Assembly (NCBI GenBank): GCA_946122785.1
Contig: CAMGYJ010000002.1
Location: 65,311,703 to 65,375,702 of the forward strand
DNA length: 64,000 nt
Reading direction: 5' to 3'
DNA from: Linum tenue
Lineage: Eukaryota; Streptophyta; Magnoliopsida; Malpighiales; Linaceae
The translations under genes and the position numbers were made by a program. Numbering within the stretch: position 1 is the first letter of the stretch; each line of letters starts with the position of its first letter. Positions 42,992 through 54,661 of this stretch are shown here, piece after piece. The notes beneath the pieces were generated by a model. That model was not told the origin of the DNA, ran no database searches, and saw nothing but the letters and a program-made list of their open reading frames with translations.

Positions 42992-43735
42992 ATGAGGATT
43001 CTGGCCTGGAATGTGAGAGGAATTGGGCCATCCCTCACTTTCCAAACTATTGTAGGGCTTGTTCTTTCTAATAAACTAGATCTTGTGTTTTTTTTCTGAA
43101 ACGCGATCGAGCCGGCATGTAGTATCCCGTCGTATGCGGGGTTTAGGTTTTGCTATTTCTCATTGTTTCTTTGTAGATGCAGTTGATGCATCGGGTGGTT
43201 TAGTAGTTGCTTGGTCCCCCGGGGTTGATGCTTCGGTGTTTTTCCATTCCAATTTCTTTATTTGCTCGCAAATTAATGAAGGAGATTTTTCTTATGTGGT
43301 GATCTTTGTCTATATTAGTTGTAATGTTGCTCTTAAAGCTACTCAACTAGCTCATCTTCGAACCGTTTGCGCGAATATCAATCACCCTTATGTGATCATA
43401 GGTGATTTCAACACTACTCTCCATGAGGGTGAAAAGGATGGGGGTCGGGCTTGGAATGTTGCACAAGCCATTAGTCTCCGAGATTTTGTTAATGATTTGG
43501 GGCTCCATGACCCTGGTTTCCAAGGGGATCAATTCACTTGGACGAACAAGCGTATGAGTTCAGTGTGCATTCGTGAACGTCTGGATATGGCCCTTTGTTC
43601 CCAATCCTGGATTGATACTTTTCCGGAAACTCTGGTCAAACACTTTACGGATCAGGGATCAGATCATCATGCCCTTTTCCTAGCGGATAAATCGTATACT
43701 CGGAATAGTCGTCCTCTGTTCTGATTTGATGCCCG
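42992..43735 (+). pseudogene. LINE ORF2 endonuclease domain, frameshifted and truncated
   Basis: From the ATG at 42992 the reading MRILAWNVRGIGPS is the AP-endonuclease start of plant LINE ORF2. An extra T in a run of eight T (43088-43095) shifts the frame; in the next frame follow ETRSS, HPYVIIGDFNTTLHEGEK, DLGLHDPGFQGDQFTWTNKR, CIRERLDMAL and DQGSDHHALFL, the catalytic blocks (GDFN, SDH). A stop at 43722-43724 is followed by FDAR, the normal continuation, and then similarity ends at about 43735. Reverse transcriptase is absent, so the element lost its 3' part, the opposite of ordinary LINE truncation. Confidence 0.88.
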
Positions 43736-45064
43736 CCGCCGTCCTCTCTCTCCGCCGTTACCCTATCTCCGGCGCCGCTGGCTCGCTTCCGTCGTTTCTC
43801 GTCTCTCCCTTGTGCCACCGCCATAACCCTAATGCACCGGCAACATTCTTCCGTTACCCTCTCTCCCTCCGCCATAAACCTAATGCACAAGATTCTTCAA
43901 CGAAGCCATTTGTTATTATCGTCGGTGCAGGCTCTCTTTCGTCGTTTTTCATCTCTCTCCGGCACAGCGGGAGACCTTTTCTGTCCGGTCGCCGCAGTCA
44001 CTCCTTTTGGGCCGACGAGTGGTTGTTTCTCTGTTGGTGGATCGGCGAGGGTCCTCGGTAGCTCCCTTTTATTTCCAGTTCCTCCCACTCAGACGACGCA
44101 CCGACAACGTTCATTTTACCTCCTTCGGCTCCCTTTTTGTTTTTGTATCTTTGTGATCGTGTTCATTTGTTTGGCGTGGATTGGTATATTATTGGTCATT
44201 TGGTACTGAATGGTAGTGGTCAATTTTGGTAGTGATCTAGCTTTTAGGTTGTTTGGTATCCGTTGATGTTTGGTGTGGAATGATAGTGATCAGTGTGATA
44301 TCTTTGCAATAGTAATGTGGTGTTCTATGTAACGATAGTGGTTAGCTTTTAATGCATTGGTAGTGATCTGCATCCCTGTGATGTTTGGTGTAGAATGGTA
44401 GTGATCAATGTGGTATATTTGCAATGGTAGTGTGTTATATGTAATGGTAGTGGTTAGCTTTTCATGTGATGGTTAGCTCATACTACCACTAACAAATCAT
44501 TACCATTTGATGCAAATATGACAAGATGCAACCAATACGAAACCAATAACATCCATCAATGGACATCACGTACATGAATACCAATCCAACGCGACACCAC
44601 ACGATCGTCAATATTTGAATACCATTTTAAAATGCTACTCATAATAAAAATACCTATCCAATCGTATACATGTACGTGAATCTCATAATAACAATAACAA
44701 TACCAATCACTCAATTGATGTATTAGGTAAATACCTTGTTTGGAGGTTTAGATTGTGTTTTTGTCTCAAAGGTAAAAAAGTTAGTATTGAGTGATTGTGA
44801 AGAATCTCAACAAAAAGTAGAGATTGTAAATCCCTCAATATTGAGTGATTGTGGTGGGGCCTCCAAAAAGTAAATACATGTATTCTAGTTCTATATAAAG
44901 CAAAAAAAATGACTTAATCTCACAAATACATGAATTAGATCAATATACCATTTGAAATCACAACTTCCAAACGACCCCTTAGTTTCCGCAATGATCTCTC
45001 CTCTTTCCCTAATTAATTGCGTTAATAAAATGGTAGTTAATATTAGGAAGGATGCAAAATGCCG
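43736..45064. other. Stretch without a recognised gene
   Basis: 43736-44200 is C/T-rich with overlapping open frames that match nothing I know. 44200-44480 holds imperfect repeats of ATGGTAGTGATC and ATGGTAGTGGTTAGC. The rest is AT-rich. Confidence 0.45.
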
Positions 45065-45336
45065 ATGTTATCCCTAGTAACCACCGTGGCTACTAAGACT
45101 AAGTATCCACCGTAACCCCTCCCCAACCCATCCTATTCCATGAGCACTTCTACTATGCTATATAGTATTGGTGCTTTAATGTACAATTTTAGGTTGTACC
45201 ATGTTATCCCTAGTAACCACCGTGGCTACTAAGACTAAGTATCCACCGTAACCCCTCCCCAACGCATCCTATTCCATGAGCACTTCTACTATTCTATATA
45301 GTATTGGTGCTTTAATGTACAATTTTAGGTTGTACC
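45065..45336. repeat. 136-bp tandem duplication
   Basis: 45065-45200 and 45201-45336 are nearly identical, starting ATGTTATCCCTAG and ending AGGTTGTACC. Each unit joins 78 bp of flanking DNA, including the TSD bases CTATTCCAT, to the first part of the MITE. The duplication therefore happened after the MITE inserted. Confidence 0.92.
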
Positions 45337-45587
45337 ATAACAATAAATGTATAAGTTTAGGTTGTACCATAAATGAATTTGTACCATTATGTTATGGTAC
45401 AACTTTACAACTTGAAGTTGTACCATCACATAAAGGTACAAGTTCAAGTTGTACCATAAAAGAATTTTCACAAAAAGTATAGGTATAATTTGAATTTCTA
45501 TCATAACATTAAAGGTACAATTTCAAGTTGTACCATAAAGACAAAAACCTATAGCACCAATGTTATATAGCATTGTAAAATTCCTCT
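45278..45587. mobile_element. MULE-type MITE copy B, intact, 310 bp
   Basis: Flanked by the 9-bp repeat CTATTCCAT (45269-45277, 45588-45596). Inverted terminal words CTATATAGTATTGGTGCT and AGCACCAATGTTATATAG lie near the ends. The interior is a chain of GGTTGTACCAT/ACAACTTGAAGTTGTACC repeats. It is the uninterrupted relative of copy A. Confidence 0.9.
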
Positions 45588-45596
45588 CTATTCCAT

Positions 45597-47038
45597 TGGC
45601 TTACAATGGGAGATTCGAACACCAACTTCTTTCATAAGTCAGTTAGAGTACGTCAAGCTAGGAAGCAAATAAGAAAATATTTGTGCTTGCGCAAGCTTTC
45701 CTGGCACCGTACTTCGAATAAAATTTTAAGCTCGCTTTGCTCTATCTACCTATAATGGCGTATCCTGGTCTTGGCAAGCTCTATGCTTAACGTTGTATAT
45801 TGGCGTACCAGGGCCTGTGCTGTCCGCCGAGCTTTAAGCATCTTATACCAGTCTACCCTAAGGTCGGGAAATGAATTTCACCTTCATTTCCCTTTTCCTT
45901 TTGTAGTGACCAGTGTCCCCTAAGCGAGCTTGTGTTTTTTCCGACACTATAGGAAGTCATATTTTGCTCAAGGAGGTTGACTTCTTGGTGTGCCACACCC
46001 AAGTGTTGAAACAAGACCCTGCCATTATGACACGTGTCGTCAGTTTTATTCCAGATGCTACACCCATATAGCGTAATCTGGCACATCACGTCTAAGTCCT
46101 AGCGTGAAGGTGTGAGCTAGGTGGACGTTTGTGAATCCGTGGTTAGGGCACTCGTGGACTAGTTTTAAGTACTGGTATCATGCTTCACGGAGCGATTCCG
46201 ATTCTGTTTGGTTGAACCAAAGTATACAAATAGGCGAATCATGGTCCATCCATGGTGCACCCTAATCATCCATGTTGGGTGGCTGAGGTGTTTGTGTTTG
46301 GTCCTAATTCGATGCCTTGGTCGCCGAGAATGGATAAGAGTTTGGCACTTCTGGCGCCGATTTTGTTCGAAGATGTGAACTCTAGGAGACAGGAAATAGA
46401 ACGTGTTCCCATTTCCTTTTCCGAAGCTTGCGAGATGTTTGTGCAATGGCGCAAAAAATTGATCTGTCGAGCAGTGTAGACCAAATTTACCTGACCCTAA
46501 GGTCACGATTGTATTCTTTCGTGCGTCTCGCAAAATCATTACTTCGAAAGCAAGGTATGGTTCTACTAAAGAAGAGGTCAGTTTAGAAGATCGAGGTTCC
46601 TTCGATTTTACATAATTTATGCGTAAATTAGGCACAGCACACAAGCTATTAATTCTATAAAAGACTTATAAAAATTTATATTTAGCTCTCTCATTTGTAT
46701 ACATTTTGAATTCATTTTTTATTCATAATTGCAATATTCATGACCGTGTGAATCTATGGCTAAGAAAGTTAAAGTTAGTGGTAAATCGGTAATCAGAAAA
46801 TTTTAGTAGTTCGGTTATTCGGTAAGTTAAATATTGTTTAGTGGTTAATCGATAAACAAATCAATAACTTCCTATTAGTATAATAACATTATTCTGGGAT
46901 TTGGCTAAAGAGAATAGTCTCACGATTAAAGAAAGTCCAAATTCGCAATCGCAAACATCTCAATTTTAACGTATCACAAACAACCATCCACATACAATCC
47001 CAAATGTGTCGAAGAGTCGGAACCCAAAATGTCACCTC
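45597..47038. other. Stretch without a recognised gene
   Basis: Open frames of up to 159 codons (46165-46644, minus) have no known features. No repeat structure was noticed. Confidence 0.4.
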
Positions 47039-47310
47039 TGTAACACCTTAGGTGAATCCCACATCGACAAAGCACGGGAGAGAACCATGGCTCATAAGTA
47101 AGAAACAGACCTTAACTGACAAGAAGCGTTTTGGGGTGAAATGGAGGAGTTCTTGTGAGGACTCCGAAGTTAAATGTGCTCAGTGTGGAGTATAACAAGG
47201 ATGGGTGACCTTATGCGAAGTCACCTTGAATTGCACCACAAGGCAAAAACCATGAGGGTCAAGCCCAAAGCAGACAATATCTTAGTCGTGAAAATGTTCA
47301 GGATGTTACA
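47039..47310 (+). mobile_element. Cassandra-type solo LTR, 272 bp
   Basis: Starts TGTAACACCTTAGG and ends GGATGTTACA, with TGTAACA/TGTTACA as short inverted ends of an LTR. The middle contains a 5S rRNA-like stretch (47158-47239), the defining trait of Cassandra TRIM elements. No second LTR, primer site or polypurine tract is adjacent, so it is a solo LTR. The flanks ACCTC and TCCCC do not form a clear TSD. Confidence 0.8.
47158..47239 (+). other. 5S rRNA-like sequence inside the Cassandra LTR
   Basis: GGACTCCGAAGTTAA, then GAGTATAACAAGGATGGGTG, ACC, GCGAAGTC and TTGCACC follow the order and spacing of the 3' two thirds of plant 5S rRNA, including the box A and box C regions used by RNA polymerase III. 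The 5' third of 5S is not recognisable, so it is not a functional 5S gene. Confidence 0.85.
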
Positions 47311-48438
47311 TCCCCTAGACTTTGTTTCTATAATATTTTCGAATGTTAATGAACTTATAGTACTTGTGCTTGATGTCTAGCTATTGCGCACTCGCTAGAT
47401 GCATGAATACGTTTGATTATTTTTAAATTTAGGCAAAATACACTTGTATATCCATAACTATCACCTTTGTGCCAAATATATCCACATCTATTGAAATACA
47501 CGATATATCCATTTTCGCCTTGTCCGTTAACTCCGTCAGTTAAACTTATGACTGGACAAACGGTTTTTGCTGACGTGGTGGGTTTTTTGACCCCAATGTC
47601 TGACGTGGATTAAAAGAGGGGGAAAACCCTAAAATCACTAAACGACGCCCCACCTTCCATTTTGATCCATCTTCTCCCCTTTCGATCTGTCTTCTCCCCT
47701 TTCGCGAAGCTCTCCCTTTTCCGACCACTCCGACGGCGAGAGTAGAGGCTTCAAACCCAGAAAAACGGCGGAATATCACTGATCGACGCCTCCACCCCCC
47801 TCCACCCCCCAATTAACCCTACCCCAAACCTAGTTTTCGAATCGAACCACGAACCACAACCATCGCCTCCATTTTGCGCGCCGACGGGTTCCATGCAGTC
47901 CGCGCCATGGTGATTATCAGGAGCACCATATTTCCGACGAAACACAAGCCTAGTGGGGAAGTCTGAGGTGCACCGTCGAAGGCCAGGGAACCCGAGAAGA
48001 TCGTTGCCGAGAAACCCTAATCGCGGCCAAGGACTTCCATTTTCAGGTTCGCTTCGTTTGTGAGTTTCCCGTACCCTTAAAATAAGCTTGTTGTGTCTTT
48101 TGATTTTGGTTCGAAAGGTTCTTATAGTGGATTGTTTACTTTTCGTGATTCGGTGGTTGGTTTGAAGGTGGGAAAGCGACATAGCAATTTGGAGAAGGGA
48201 CCACTGCTGTCTGGGAAATTCTGGTTATCGCGATTTTGCCCCTTAATCCGACGGTGAGAACCTGCTTCTGCTGGGTATTTACGTATTTTACTTCTTGGGT
48301 TGTGAAATCCATATCATATAATAATGGTTTCTGATTCTGAGTGTGTTGTTTATTTGGATGGTAGTGGGTAATAAAATATGAACCTAAGGTTAACTACTAA
48401 TTAGTGGTTATGTTATTGTTAATGATGTTTGTGATCAG
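47311..48438 (+). other. Upstream region of the MULE transposase
   Basis: No gene. 47436-47580 (GGCAAAATACACTTGTATAT, then GTCCGTTAACTCCGTCAG, then GCTGACGTGG) has the look of a plant MULE terminus, but I found no inverted partner downstream. 47630-48430 would hold promoter and leader. TGATCAG just before the ATG could be a leader-intron acceptor. Confidence 0.4.
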
Positions 48439-51400
48439 ATGGCTGACTCGTGGGAGGAACTTATGGGAGAGAATGATCCAGGACAACCGGCCGAATCACC
48501 TGTGAGCTCAGCAGCAGCAGTGGATGGAGATCAATCTGTTGCTAAAGATGTGTTCTTTGTCTATGACTCGGACGATGCAGACACTTCAGATGATGAATAT
48601 CATGCTGCAAGGGACAATCTAAGGGCTTACGGGGAGATGAGGAAAAGAAAGGTGAAGGCCAGGTCTGACTACCATGGAGAGGAAGTTGAGCAGCTAGATG
48701 AGTTTGAAGAAGAAGACAGTGAGGATGAAGAAGATGATGAGGTTGAGCATGGTGGCCAAGATGGTGATGCCGAGGCTGGTTTAGATGGGGTTGAGCATGG
48801 TGGCCAAGATGGTGACATGGAGGCTGGTTTAGATGGTGCAGATCAGGCCAGTGAGATACCTGAGCAAGCAGCCCAGAACAACGACGAGCCTCCAGCACAT
48901 GAAGCAAGGGAAGAGATTTCCCAACATTCCAGCTATCGTGGATCAGAAGATTCAGATCATGTCAGGCCCAATTTGTCAGACGAGGATGGTGGTGAACCGT
49001 TTGCTAATGCTCCCCATTATGATCCAAGGTGTGATCATACTCAGTTCCAGTTTGTTCCTCGGCTGAAGTTTGCAAATGTAGAGGAGTTCAAGAATGCAGT
49101 GGTTTTGCATTCTGTAGCAGCCGGAGCTTGTTTGAGATGGAAGAGGAGTGAACCATCCAGAAGGGAAGTACACTGTAAGGATGATCGATGCAAGTGGAGG
49201 GTCTATGCTAGCTGGTTCAGAAAGAACCAATGTTTCATGGTCAGGAAGGTTGGACTCAATCACACATGTGCACGTAATCTACGCGTGAATCAAGTAACGG
49301 CAGCTTGGATTGCAGCTGATATGTTAGACAGATTTAGGATAAATCCGGAGTGGGCTCCTGATCAGATAATGGCTGAGGTCAAATTGAAGCACAACATGGA
49401 TGTTAAGAAGAGAACCTGTTATAGGGCGAAGGTAGAAGCTATAAAGATGTTGAGTGGGAGTTTGGTAGTTGAGTACGAGGCTGTGAGGAGCTATATAGCT
49501 GAAATGGTCAAACGGGACAGACATGGGAGGTTCATATTGGAGGTGGATCCACATCCCAGTCAAGAGAAGGTGTTTTTCAAGAGGCTGTACATAGGATTCT
49601 CTAACCTGAAAGAAGGTTTTCTCAGGGGCTGCAGGCCAATGTTTGGTTTAGATGGGTGTTTTTTGAAGGGGGAAGTGAAAGGGATGCTTCTAACTGCTGT
49701 GGGTAAAGATGGGAATAATCAGATGTATCCTATTGCATGGGCTGTAGTGGAGGGTGAGAATGCAGATTCTTGGAGGTGGTTCTTGAACACTTTGTCCCAG
49801 GATTTAGGCATACTAGATGGAAGAGGTTTTAGTGTCATTTCTGACCAGCAGAAGGTGAGTGTGTTTCCTCATCATTTATGCTTTACACTTTACACTTCTA
49901 ACTGTTTAATTTCTAACTGTTTTACGCTTCTAACTGTTTACTTTCTAACTGTTTCCATTGCTAGGGACTTGTTGAAGCTCTACGTGATATCCTACCTGAA
50001 GCTGAGCATAGAAAATGTGCTAGGCATGTTTATGCAAACTGGAAGGCAAAAAATAAAACAGATGCTGTGAGGAAAACCTTTTGGAAGGCGGTCTACTCAT
50101 GTAATGAAGTAGATTGGAAGGCGGCTTGTGCAGAATTGCAGGCCATAGAAGCAGCAGATCCATCCACAACACCCTACACAGACTTCATGGATCAAGAGCC
50201 TAGGTATTTCTGTCGAGCATTCCTATCCCCTATTCCCAAATGTGACTCTGTGGAATCCAATATATGTGAAACTTGGAACGGATCCATAATTAAGTATAGG
50301 GGAATGAGGCTGATTGACATGCTTGAGGGTATTAGGGGGTATTTAATGGATAGGTTTGTATTGAAGTACAAAATGCACTATGATAACCCTGATCAGCTAT
50401 GTCCAAGAATTAGGAAGAGAATTGAGAAGGAGAAGGCTATTGCTAGATTGTGCACTTCTAGGCAAACTTTAAATGACAAGTGTGAGGTTAAGATGGGAAG
50501 TCGAGGGTACATTGTCGACCTCAACGATCGTAGTTGTAGTTGTGGGTATTGGGCTCTGAGTGGATTACCCTGTTGCCATGCTGTTTCAGCAATCTCACAT
50601 CTTAGGAAAGACATTGATTCGTATGTTAGTCAATGGTACTGGAGTCATGTTGTAGTGGATGCATACAAGGAAGGCATTCCTTGTTTCGATGGGAGACAAG
50701 CATGGCCAGAGGCCTCTGGCTACCCTGTGCTCCCTCCAAAACAAAGAGCTATGCCTGGAAGGCCTAAAAAAAATAGGAGGAAAGCAGCACATGAGTTTGA
50801 GGTTCGACCTCAAACGCATGGAGTGGGTGAGGAAGTCTCAAAAAGGGGAACCCTAATCCATTGTGGCAAGTGTGGTGCAGAGGGCCATAATGCACGAACT
50901 TGCAAGTCTCCCACAGTCGTTGAAGCACCAAGAACTGTAAGTACACTTTAGTTGTTTTCTTCCTAAGTGTTTGTGGTAGTAATTTTCCATTGCTAACTAG
51001 TTGTTTTCTATATTCTCAGAGGAGCAGGAGCCTTCCTAGAGCGAGGGAGGTCACACAACAACCTGCCTCAGCAACTGGAAAGAGGACAAGAGTGTCCCAT
51101 TGCAGCAAATGTGGCTCTGCCACACATAATGCTAGGACATGTCCCCTTAATCAAGGGGCTGGAATTCAGGTAAGCCATTCTAAGTTGAGTGTTTTAAGAG
51201 TGTGAGATGCAATGATGCAATGATTCTGATGTGTTGTATCATTGTAGCAAGTTAGGCTAAATGTGGATGATCGAAGAACCATAGAACGTGAGATGAGGGT
51301 AGCAACAAGAGGGATAGGAGTCTATGTAGATGAAACTACTGGTAACCAGTATGTGAGGGTAAGTTCCAGATTCATCATAATTATCCCTTTGGAAGAAATT

Positions 51401-51526
51401 TGTGTCTAAATTTGTACGTTTTCTTTTCAGCTAAATGGAGCACGTGGACGTGCAGTGAATGTGGCTCAACCTACAGTGGTAGACGTCCAGGGAAGTCAGC
51501 CCCTAGCAACACAACCAGAGAATTGA
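48439..51526 (+). CDS. Mutator-like (MULE/MuDR) transposase, five exons, apparently intact
   Basis: Exons 48439-49854, 49965-50936, 51020-51169, 51248-51358 and 51431-51526 join in phase 0 at GT-AG sites to a 914-residue protein. Order: acidic N-terminus with two repeats of VEHGGQDGD; DNA-binding region (FKNAVVLHSVAAGACLRWKR, CKWRVYASW); MULE catalytic core with aspartates at 405 (FGLDGCFLKG) and 469 (VISDQQKGLVEAL, across intron 1) and glutamate about 574 (CETWNGSI); SWIM zinc finger (about 663-680, CSCGYWALSGLPCCHAV); zinc knuckles CGKCGAEGHNARTC and CSKCGSATHNARTC. It would cut and move Mutator-type elements in the nucleus. No stop or frameshift interrupts it. It could be a domesticated host gene, but no terminal repeats or TSD were found to decide. 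Confidence 0.82.
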
Positions 51527-54294
51527 TGAAAATAGACAGCCCTCAGCCCCCAGTAATGACCTCTGATGAGGGTATTTTGGAAGTCGATTTAGTTATAGAC
51601 AACTTTTGTTATGTATTAGGGGATGCTTGTATTAGGGGACAACTTTTGCTATGTATTAGGGGATGACTTTGTTCCAGACATTCTACTTTCAAAAATTAGG
51701 AATGCTATGTATTAGGGAATGACTCATGTAGTATTATTAGGGGATGCTTGTAATATGTACTTTGTTCGAAACTACTTTGTTCCAGACTAATTGGTTTAAG
51801 ACTACTTGGTCCATTTCAATATCAACTTTCATTGCAGTCACAGCATTCAAATACTTGTTCCATTATACAAAAGCACATTACACAGAGTGCTTAGTCCATT
51901 TCAAATACATTCAAAACAATGACCCTGCTGTTACACAGACTACTTCCCCCCATCCTCTACAAACAAGTTTGGTTCCTCCACAAGTTTCGTCCTGTAAGCA
52001 ATTTCTGCTTCTCTTGCTGATTGACGATGGTTTCTTTATACTCCGGGATGCAGTTGGATTGTGCTTGTATTTTGCCTCCTCACCAAGCGTCTTCTTTTAT
52101 ATGTATGCACAACCTTGATGTACAGTCCAAGCTTTTGAATTTTAACTTTTATGCTTTTTCAATTTTATTGAGTTGGATTGTGCTTGTATTTTACTACCAA
52201 CATGTTTGGATATGTAAAATTCCGTAAGAAATGGAAGTGGAATACCATTTCCAATTTTGGGTTTTATAAAATTCTATTTTCAATTCTTGTGTTTGCTACG
52301 AAAATGAATAGTAATTATAGCAACAATTAATAATGCAATATATTTGTTTTATTCTGAGATAAAATTAGTATTATTAAGCCGCAAGTAAGTACTTAAGGGG
52401 TCCAGTGGTATACTGGCGGGTGCACCGTAATAGTTTACATCCCCGTTTTCCCTGTTGTCCACCCTCGGCTAATAACCCGCCGCTTTTCCTCCGATGTCTG
52501 TCTGGCGATTAGGCGAGTAATTAAGCTTAGTGCACCTTCAACCCCTCTTTTGAAGCGATTTCCCTTTCTGTGTTTTTTGCATCAACTAGGAGTGGTGGAA
52601 ATCAACATGCAGCGTTCATTCTATTACAGTTAACAAAAGATGAATATTGAGTATTCGAGCCCAATATTTTGACATTCTTCCATTCAATTTCTTCGAGTAA
52701 TAGAGACGCAAGAAAATCTATTAACTCTCCCTATCTCTCCGACTCTGCAATGATGTTGGAAATTCTCCTCTGATGCTCTGAAATCACACATGCAAAGAAG
52801 AGCTTATTGTGAGTGTCGATTTCTTAGTATCCTTTGGAGTAGAGAGTAGAGACAATTTGAGAGTAATGACTCATATAAAACATGTTTTCCACTCCCGCAA
52901 TCTACCTGGTGGCCACCCACGAGCCTTTTCTCCCTTCCTCATCTAGATCGATGAAGCAAGTTGCGGTGTTGGAAACACAAGCAATGATGAAATCGAACTG
53001 ATAACAGTAGTACAGTCAGCCGCTGCTCAACCGATCATGCTCGCAAACTGTCCACAAGTTCATCGATTTCTCCTCAAATGACCACAGGCCCACTGAATTT
53101 TTCACATATAGAAGAAGCAGATCAAAGTCAGAGATGGCTAGAGGAAATATTTAGTGCGATATATGCATCTTTCCATTCTCATTTTTATGTCCATAAACCA
53201 CAAATGTACGCATGAGTGCCACAGGTTTACGTTGAAAACCAAAAAGTTCCACATGCCCACATCTAATATATTTTTTTAAGTGATATTTGCCTTATTAACT
53301 CTCCTTCACTTCACCAAGGGCCCAAGGCTCATGCAATTAATATATATAATATTTTATTTTTAATTATAATATTTTATTTTTATGGTTAGTCTTTTACTCA
53401 TTTACTCTTGGTGCTATAATTTGAGGTTTTATCATTTTGTTTGTTGAATTAATCTATGTAGTTTCAGTTATTTCTTTGGGTTAGGTTTTGTATTTAGTTA
53501 GGCGTGGGTAACAAATCATACCATACGATCATGAATTGAATAAATGTAAAATGTTGTCATGTTTGACGGGGAAATGTTGGCGCCTATAAATGAGCATTCA
53601 AATCCAGTAATTAGGCGCAAACAGTGTAGAGAAAAGATCATGAGCATCAACAGGCAAACTGGTGGAAACTTGATTACATATTTTTATTGAAATAGCGAAC
53701 ATTCGTCTTAGATATTTTTGAAATAAGTTTTTATTTGTAACATGTCATAAACTACACAAGTCCATTCAATCCTCCAATTAAACTCACAAATCGAGATCAA
53801 ATTAGAGGATGGAACTATAAAAGAATACAAATTAAAACAATATTTAAACCATTCAAATTCCACTATATGTGATAATAAGCTTTCCTTATGTGATTTCAAT
53901 TTTAAGATATAAAAACTAATTTCATTTTTATTATATACTATAAATAATATAATATATTTTGAATAAAACGTTCCATGTCAATCAAATGACAGATCAATAT
54001 TAATAAAATCGTCACTTAACATGCAACAAATGTCATTTGCTTTGGTACGTATAAGCCATTCATGATTCATCTAACTTATTATAAATTTTTAATTAACAAC
54101 TATGTATCAAACGAGTACATGGATATATATTCTTTAAAAAATACTTAAAGTCCTTCACAATCACAAAGACAAATGATATTTTTCAAAAAGATAAAAAAAT
54201 TCAAAAAATTATATGGCAATCGAAATCAAACAATAATCAAAGTATTGATTTATTCAAACTCAATCAAATATAACTCCATTCGATATTCCTCATT
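51527..54294. other. Stretch without a recognised gene
   Basis: 51590-51790 has repeats of GTATTAGGGGATG in the 3' flank of the transposase. The remainder is AT-rich and without recognisable genes; the right part probably belongs to the Helitron ending at 54325. Confidence 0.45.
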
Positions 54295-54325
54295 ACCCGC
54301 TGCAAAATGCGGGTCAATTATCTAG
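54295..54325 (+). mobile_element. Helitron 3' end (hairpin plus CTAG)
   Basis: ACCCGC-TGCAAAAT-GCGGGT, a perfect 6-bp stem, then CAATTATCTAG and a host T. This closely matches the usual 3' terminus of eudicot Helitrons. The 5' terminus was not located. Confidence 0.7.
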
Positions 54326-54661
54326 TATGAATGAAAGAGAATATAGAAATGGATCAAATTCCTGAGTTCTTATTTCCTATCCAAACCGGATGTACAAGTG
54401 TAGATAAATCTCCTCCTTCAATTATGTGGTACTGGATTTAGTTTTTGCAAAATCATAGCGTATGCAATCTAATCGGAAAATTTGTCTAACGATTTGGCAT
54501 TAAATGGTTGAACAACATTTAAATTATACTTTAAATACAATATATGTTGTCACTAATTTTTCCAATATAATCTCTGATATATTTTTACAATCCTTGAGGC
54601 TACCAATACTAAATGTGTGAAAATCTATTTGCCAAAGTAAGAGCCAGAAAAAGCTCCAGAA

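Noticed and set aside
43736..44209. Coding gene suggested by overlapping open frames
   Set aside because: Frames in several phases are equally open because of C/T-rich repeats (CCGCCGTTACCCTATCTCC-like); none shows a domain.
47158..47239. Functional 5S rRNA gene
   Set aside because: Only the 3' two thirds are recognisable, with many substitutions, and the stretch lies in an LTR-like unit.
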